In this document: piece by piece, positions 14,876 to 18,403 of the stretch
How positions within the stretch are numbered: position 1 is the stretch's first letter
Layout: each line of letters begins with the position of its first letter
Program-made: the position numbers and the translations under genes
DNA from: CAZUXE01 sp964624585
Lineage (GTDB): Bacteria > Hydrothermota > Tepidihabitantia > B3-TA06
Length of the DNA stretch: 18,403 nucleotides
Direction of reading: 5' to 3'
Assembly: GCA_964624585.1 (NCBI GenBank)
Contig: CAZUXE010000034.1
Location: 1-18,403, forward strand
The notes under the pieces: generated by a model
What the model saw: the letters and a program-made list of their open reading frames with translations, nothing else
Database searches by the model: none
What the model was told of the DNA's origin: nothing

Positions 14876-17800
14876 TTAGCCGTACTTAGGGTAACAACAC
14901 TTTTTGTATTTCTTGCCTGAACCACATGGACATGGATCGTTACGTCCCACTTTGTTCTTCACCGTAGCAGGCCTAGCCTTAGCCATAGATTGAGCAACCT
15001 GAGCATTATTATTTGCTGCCCCTGGGATAGCAGATGGAGCGTCTTCCTTATAAGCACGCACCGGAGCCTGCCGCCTTACCGGAGCTTGCTTCAGCTGCGC
15101 CCTGAAAAGAAGCTTTGTAACGTCTTTCTGGAAAGATATAACCATCTCTTCGTACTTTCCATAAGCCTCTCTCTTATATTCAACAATCGGATCCTTCCCC
15201 CCTACGCTACGCAAACCGATTCCTTTCTTAAGCTCATCCATCTCCCTAAGGTGATCACGCCAATGCCTGTCGATAACGGTGAGCAAAACCAAATTCTGCA
15301 ATTCGTTAAATTTCTCACCCAACAATTCCTTACGAGCATCAAAGGCTTCATCAGCACGCTTATTAAGATGTTCTATCAATTCCTGTCGTTTGATTTTTTC
15401 ATCAGGCGAAGGGAGATTTGGACTAAACATAAAGTAGTTGACAAAATCCATCTCTATAGCTTCCCAGTTACACTCCTCCATTCCTCTAGCGCCACAGTGT
15501 TCAGAAACTATACGTTCAATAACCTCACTATATATAAATCGACATAAGCCGTTAAGATCATCTCCGCTCAAAATTTCATTACGGGTTGCGTATATCTCTT
15601 CGCGCTGTTTATTTAAAACATCATCGTATTCAAGCAGGCGTTTTCGCATCTCAAAGTTATTCTGTTCAACACGCTTCTGAGCATTCTGAATAGCCCTAGT
15701 TATAAGCGGAGTAGAAATAGGTTCCATTTCATTCTTACTGAACTTCTCTATTACCTGCTGCATTCTATCCGCGCCAAATATACGTAAAAGTTTATCTTCC
15801 AGACTAAGAAAGAAGCGCGAGGCTCCAGGGTCACCCTGACGTCCAGAACGTCCACGCAACTGGTTATCTATACGGCGGGACTCATGACGTTCAGTGCCAA
15901 GAATTATAAGTCCTCTGGGATAATCTTCCTGACAGCCTTTGGAACGCGCTATTTTCTCAACTTCAATCTCATCTTTTGTATCGTGAATATTACAAGTAGT
16001 CTCAATTTCCATGACCCGTGGATCAAGCTTGATATCTGTTCCGCGACCGGCCATATTAGTAGCAATAGTTACTTTATGCAGTTGCCCGGCTTCACGCACA
16101 ATTTCAGCTTCCTTTTGATGATGTTTCGCATTGAGAACATTGTGATTTATTCCACGACGACGAAGCAATCTGCCTAAGGTTTCTGAAACTTCAACCGATG
16201 TAGTACCTATAAGAATAGGATGCCCTTTCTTATGCAGCTTTTCGGCCTCATCAATTACTGCACGGTACTTTTCATTACGTGTGGCATAAACAACATCGGG
16301 GTAGTCAATACGACGAATAGGCTTATTAGTGGGAATCTCAATAACCTCAAGCTTGTATATATTCCAAAACTCACTGGCTTCGGTAAGTGCGGTACCAGTC
16401 ATACCAGCCAATTTAGCATACATCCTAAAGTAATTCTGATGAGTAATAGAGGCCACGGTTTGAGTTTCTTCCTGTACCCTTACATTTTCCTTAGCTTCAA
16501 GCGCTTCATGAAGTCCATCAGAGTAGCGACGTCCAGGCTGAGGACGTCCAGTGAATGGATCTACTATTATAACCTTACCGTCGGCAATTATATAATCTTC
16601 ATCTTTGTTAAACAACACATAGGCCTTAAGTAAAGCATGGTGATTATTGAGCATTTCACTTTTACGCGCATATTCATGATAAAGCTCTTCTTTTTCCTTA
16701 AGCTTTTGCTTTGGCGCAAGGTCGGAGCGTTTTTCAATTGCATCAAGACCTGTGGAAAGATCAGGTAGTGTAAAAGCGTCTGGATCACGGGGATTTAGCA
16801 GCTCGCGTCCTTTTTCGTTAAGCTCCACCGCCCGCATATGTTCATCATAGGTGAAATAATTCTCAGCATCAAGCTCATGAATTTTCTTTTCACGCATAAG
16901 AGAATTCTCAACTGTCTCAACATCACGCATAGTCGAACCTTCTTTAAGAAGCCTTAATAGCTTTTTATTCTTAGGAGTAGAACGCTTAACCATGAGTAAA
17001 AGCCGAGCAGCTTCAGCGATATCACCTTCTTTAATCAGCTCTTCAGCCTTAGCTACTCTTTCTGTAGAAAGTCTTTGTTGTGCGCGAAACAACTTATCGA
17101 CTCCTGATTTGTAACGCTGATAGCCCCTATCTACGTATTCTGTTGGCCCAGAGATGATGAGGGGAGTTCGCGATTCATCAATAAGAACGGAGTCAACCTC
17201 GTCAACAATAGCATAAGCGTGAACGCGCTGAACCTTGTGTTTAATGGAATGAACCATGTTGTCACGAAGGTAATCGAAACCAAACTGGTTGTTGGTACCA
17301 TAGGTAATGTCGCAAGCGTACTCCGGCTGACGTTCCGCAGGAGTCATCCCTTCCTGAATAACACCTACGGTAAGCCCAAGATACTCATAAATAGGCGCCA
17401 TCCATTCTTTATCACGAGTAGCCAAATAATCGTTAACCGTTACCAAATGCGCGCCTCTACCTGCAAGCGCGTTAAGAAACAAAGGCATAGTTGCAACCAG
17501 TGTTTTACCCTCACCGGTGCGCATTTCGGCAATTCTGCCTTCGTGAAGGACTATTCCGCCAATAACCTGTACATTAAACGGGAACATATCCCACGTGGTT
17601 TCATAGCCTCTGACGCTCCATATATCTCCCAAACGAAGATAACAAGCCTCACGAACCATAGCAAAGACTTCAACAATTATAGGCTCAAGGATATCGTTAG
17701 TTTTAGTCTTCCAAAATTCCTTAATCTCAGTTTCATCTACCTTTTTTGCCTGCTCTTCTATATCTGCGACTTGTTCACTGAGTCTCTTTTGAAACGCCCT

Positions 17801-18358
17801 GGTACGCGCCACCAATGCTGGATGAATGCGCTTCTGCAATTCTTTCTTCGCACTAAGCCACGCTTTTAGCGCTCCCTTCTCTTTTGACTCAAGTTCCGCA
17901 CTTAACTCCTTAAACATCGGACGCCCTACCTTCTCACGAAGGTGAAGGCAAATCCAGTCATCCCCTACACCAGCCCACTTATCTTTTCCCCTAATTTCAG
18001 ATTCTATTCCCCAATATATAACCCGCCAATCAAGCTCTGCAGGCTCTCCCTTATCACCTTCAAGAAACCATTGCGCTGCTTTATTTTCAGCTTCACGCAA
18101 TTTTTCGGTATAATCCGGAGCTTCAGGTGATAAGGTTGCTACTAGCTCCGCCCAACGACGTTCAAATTCCTTTGCCTGTTTTTTGATTTCTTCAACATCC
18201 ATTTTTACCATATGAGTTATTGGCAAAGGCTCATTGCTATGCGAATTATAATTGTGCAAAGCTATGAGAATATCGTTCACTTCTTCAACTATAGGAGACA
18301 TGCGACGTATCTCACGCTCCTGCTTAGTTCCAAAAATCTTTTGCAAAAATTTCATCAT
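14876..18358 (-). CDS. secA: SecA preprotein translocase ATPase, enlarged form
   Basis: Motor of the Sec export pathway. Key motifs: MRTGEGKT (279-286, Walker A), DEVD (386-389, Walker B), the PPXD/crosslinking core, LAGMTGTA (650-657), ATNMAGRGTDI (766-776), GTERHESRRIDNQLRGRSGRQGD (821-843), and the C-terminal zinc tail CPCGSG...CC (1143-1155). At 1160 residues it is about 260 longer than E. coli SecA. Additional sequence lies at residues ~45-215, before Walker A; at ~425-575 after DESRTPLIISG, an insertion like that of Bacteroidota SecA; and a smaller one at 780-815. The start is ATG-ATG with no Shine-Dalgarno. The promoter-like sequence at 18368-18395 would place transcription start almost at the codon. 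Confidence 0.97.
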   Translation of the reverse strand: MMKFLQKIFGTKQEREIRRMSPIVEEVNDILIALHNYNSHSNEPLPITHMVKMDVEEIKKQAKEFERRWAELVATLSPEAPDYTEKLREAENKAAQWFLEGDKGEPAELDWRVIYWGIESEIRGKDKWAGVGDDWICLHLREKVGRPMFKELSAELESKEKGALKAWLSAKKELQKRIHPALVARTRAFQKRLSEQVADIEEQAKKVDETEIKEFWKTKTNDILEPIIVEVFAMVREACYLRLGDIWSVRGYETTWDMFPFNVQVIGGIVLHEGRIAEMRTGEGKTLVATMPLFLNALAGRGAHLVTVNDYLATRDKEWMAPIYEYLGLTVGVIQEGMTPAERQPEYACDITYGTNNQFGFDYLRDNMVHSIKHKVQRVHAYAIVDEVDSVLIDESRTPLIISGPTEYVDRGYQRYKSGVDKLFRAQQRLSTERVAKAEELIKEGDIAEAARLLLMVKRSTPKNKKLLRLLKEGSTMRDVETVENSLMREKKIHELDAENYFTYDEHMRAVELNEKGRELLNPRDPDAFTLPDLSTGLDAIEKRSDLAPKQKLKEKEELYHEYARKSEMLNNHHALLKAYVLFNKDEDYIIADGKVIIVDPFTGRPQPGRRYSDGLHEALEAKENVRVQEETQTVASITHQNYFRMYAKLAGMTGTALTEASEFWNIYKLEVIEIPTNKPIRRIDYPDVVYATRNEKYRAVIDEAEKLHKKGHPILIGTTSVEVSETLGRLLRRRGINHNVLNAKHHQKEAEIVREAGQLHKVTIATNMAGRGTDIKLDPRVMEIETTCNIHDTKDEIEVEKIARSKGCQEDYPRGLIILGTERHESRRIDNQLRGRSGRQGDPGASRFFLSLEDKLLRIFGADRMQQVIEKFSKNEMEPISTPLITRAIQNAQKRVEQNNFEMRKRLLEYDDVLNKQREEIYATRNEILSGDDLNGLCRFIYSEVIERIVSEHCGARGMEECNWEAIEMDFVNYFMFSPNLPSPDEKIKRQELIEHLNKRADEAFDARKELLGEKFNELQNLVLLTVIDRHWRDHLREMDELKKGIGLRSVGGKDPIVEYKREAYGKYEEMVISFQKDVTKLLFRAQLKQAPVRRQAPVRAYKEDAPSAIPGAANNNAQVAQSMAKARPATVKNKVGRNDPCPCGSGKKYKKCCYPKYG

Positions 18359-18367
18359 ACTGGCGAT

Positions 18368-18395
18368 ATTATGGATGGATTTACCATTATGTCAA
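18368..18395 (-). promoter_or_regulatory. Putative sigma70-type promoter of secA
   Basis: Minus strand: TTGACA (18395-18390) and CATAAT (18373-18368), 16-base spacer. Only nine bases (18367-18359) separate the -10 box from the secA ATG, so the message would have almost no leader. Confidence 0.45.
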
Positions 18396-18403
18396 GTGCA
18401 ACG

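Noticed and set aside
14990..17869. Several open frames of 80-216 codons on the plus strand opposite secA
   Set aside because: They lie antisense to a clearly conserved SecA, their translations show no family motifs, and they lack ribosome sites.
1..18403. CRISPR arrays, transposases, integrases, toxin-antitoxin or other defence genes
   Set aside because: No direct-repeat array, terminal inverted repeats or recognisable proteins of these classes were seen.

Overview
This window looks like part of a draft genome of an uncultured, Gram-negative bacterium with moderate-to-low GC. Two 100-base N runs (3787-3886 and 12201-12300) show that it is a scaffold. Three features point towards FCB-type lineages (Bacteroidota and relatives, or candidate phyla such as WOR-3). 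These are a C-terminal tail of the type IX secretion (T9SS) sorting type at the left edge, a large outer-membrane barrel protein with a motif reminiscent of SprA-like proteins, and a 1160-residue SecA whose NBD1-region insertion resembles the one I recall from Bacteroidota SecA. No single marker fixes the phylum, so this is inference. Clear Shine-Dalgarno sites (GGAGG or AGGAGG) precede many genes.

Layout, left to right. Positions 1-174 are the 3' end of a secreted protein carrying a T9SS-like tail. Positions 437-976 encode a 2H phosphoesterase of the LigT/2'-5' RNA ligase type. Positions 1119-3780 look like a co-directional thiol/sulfur cluster: a glutaredoxin-like protein, a ferredoxin:thioredoxin reductase catalytic chain fused to a rubredoxin-like domain, a lipoprotein with a metallophosphoesterase fold and a 5'-nucleotidase-like C-terminus, and a DsrE-family gene broken by three apparent frameshifts. 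A scaffold gap follows whose two flanks share a 12-base sequence, and then tRNA-Pro(UGG) on the minus strand.

From 7052 down to 4245 a minus-strand operon encodes a DUF3108 protein, a mannose-1-phosphate guanylyltransferase, a SPOR-domain lipoprotein and the nucleotide-pool sanitiser RdgB. A separate minus-strand lipoprotein with a fibronectin-III-like domain lies at 7266-8252. Divergent from it is a translationally coupled pair on the plus strand: a small exported protein whose signal peptide appears frameshifted, and a 1019-residue predicted outer-membrane beta-barrel. After a second gap, minus-strand genes encode an exported beta-propeller-like protein with an embedded SPOR domain, D-Ala-D-Ala ligase (overlapping it by an ATGA) and SecA.

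Functionally the window is mostly housekeeping plus cell-envelope genes. I did not find a convincing new defence, mobile or CRISPR system. The most interesting items are the FTR-rubredoxin/glutaredoxin cluster with its decayed DsrE partner, the phosphoesterase with a substituted active site, the coupled barrel pair, the SPOR-propeller gene tied to ddl, and the enlarged SecA with a possibly leaderless promoter.
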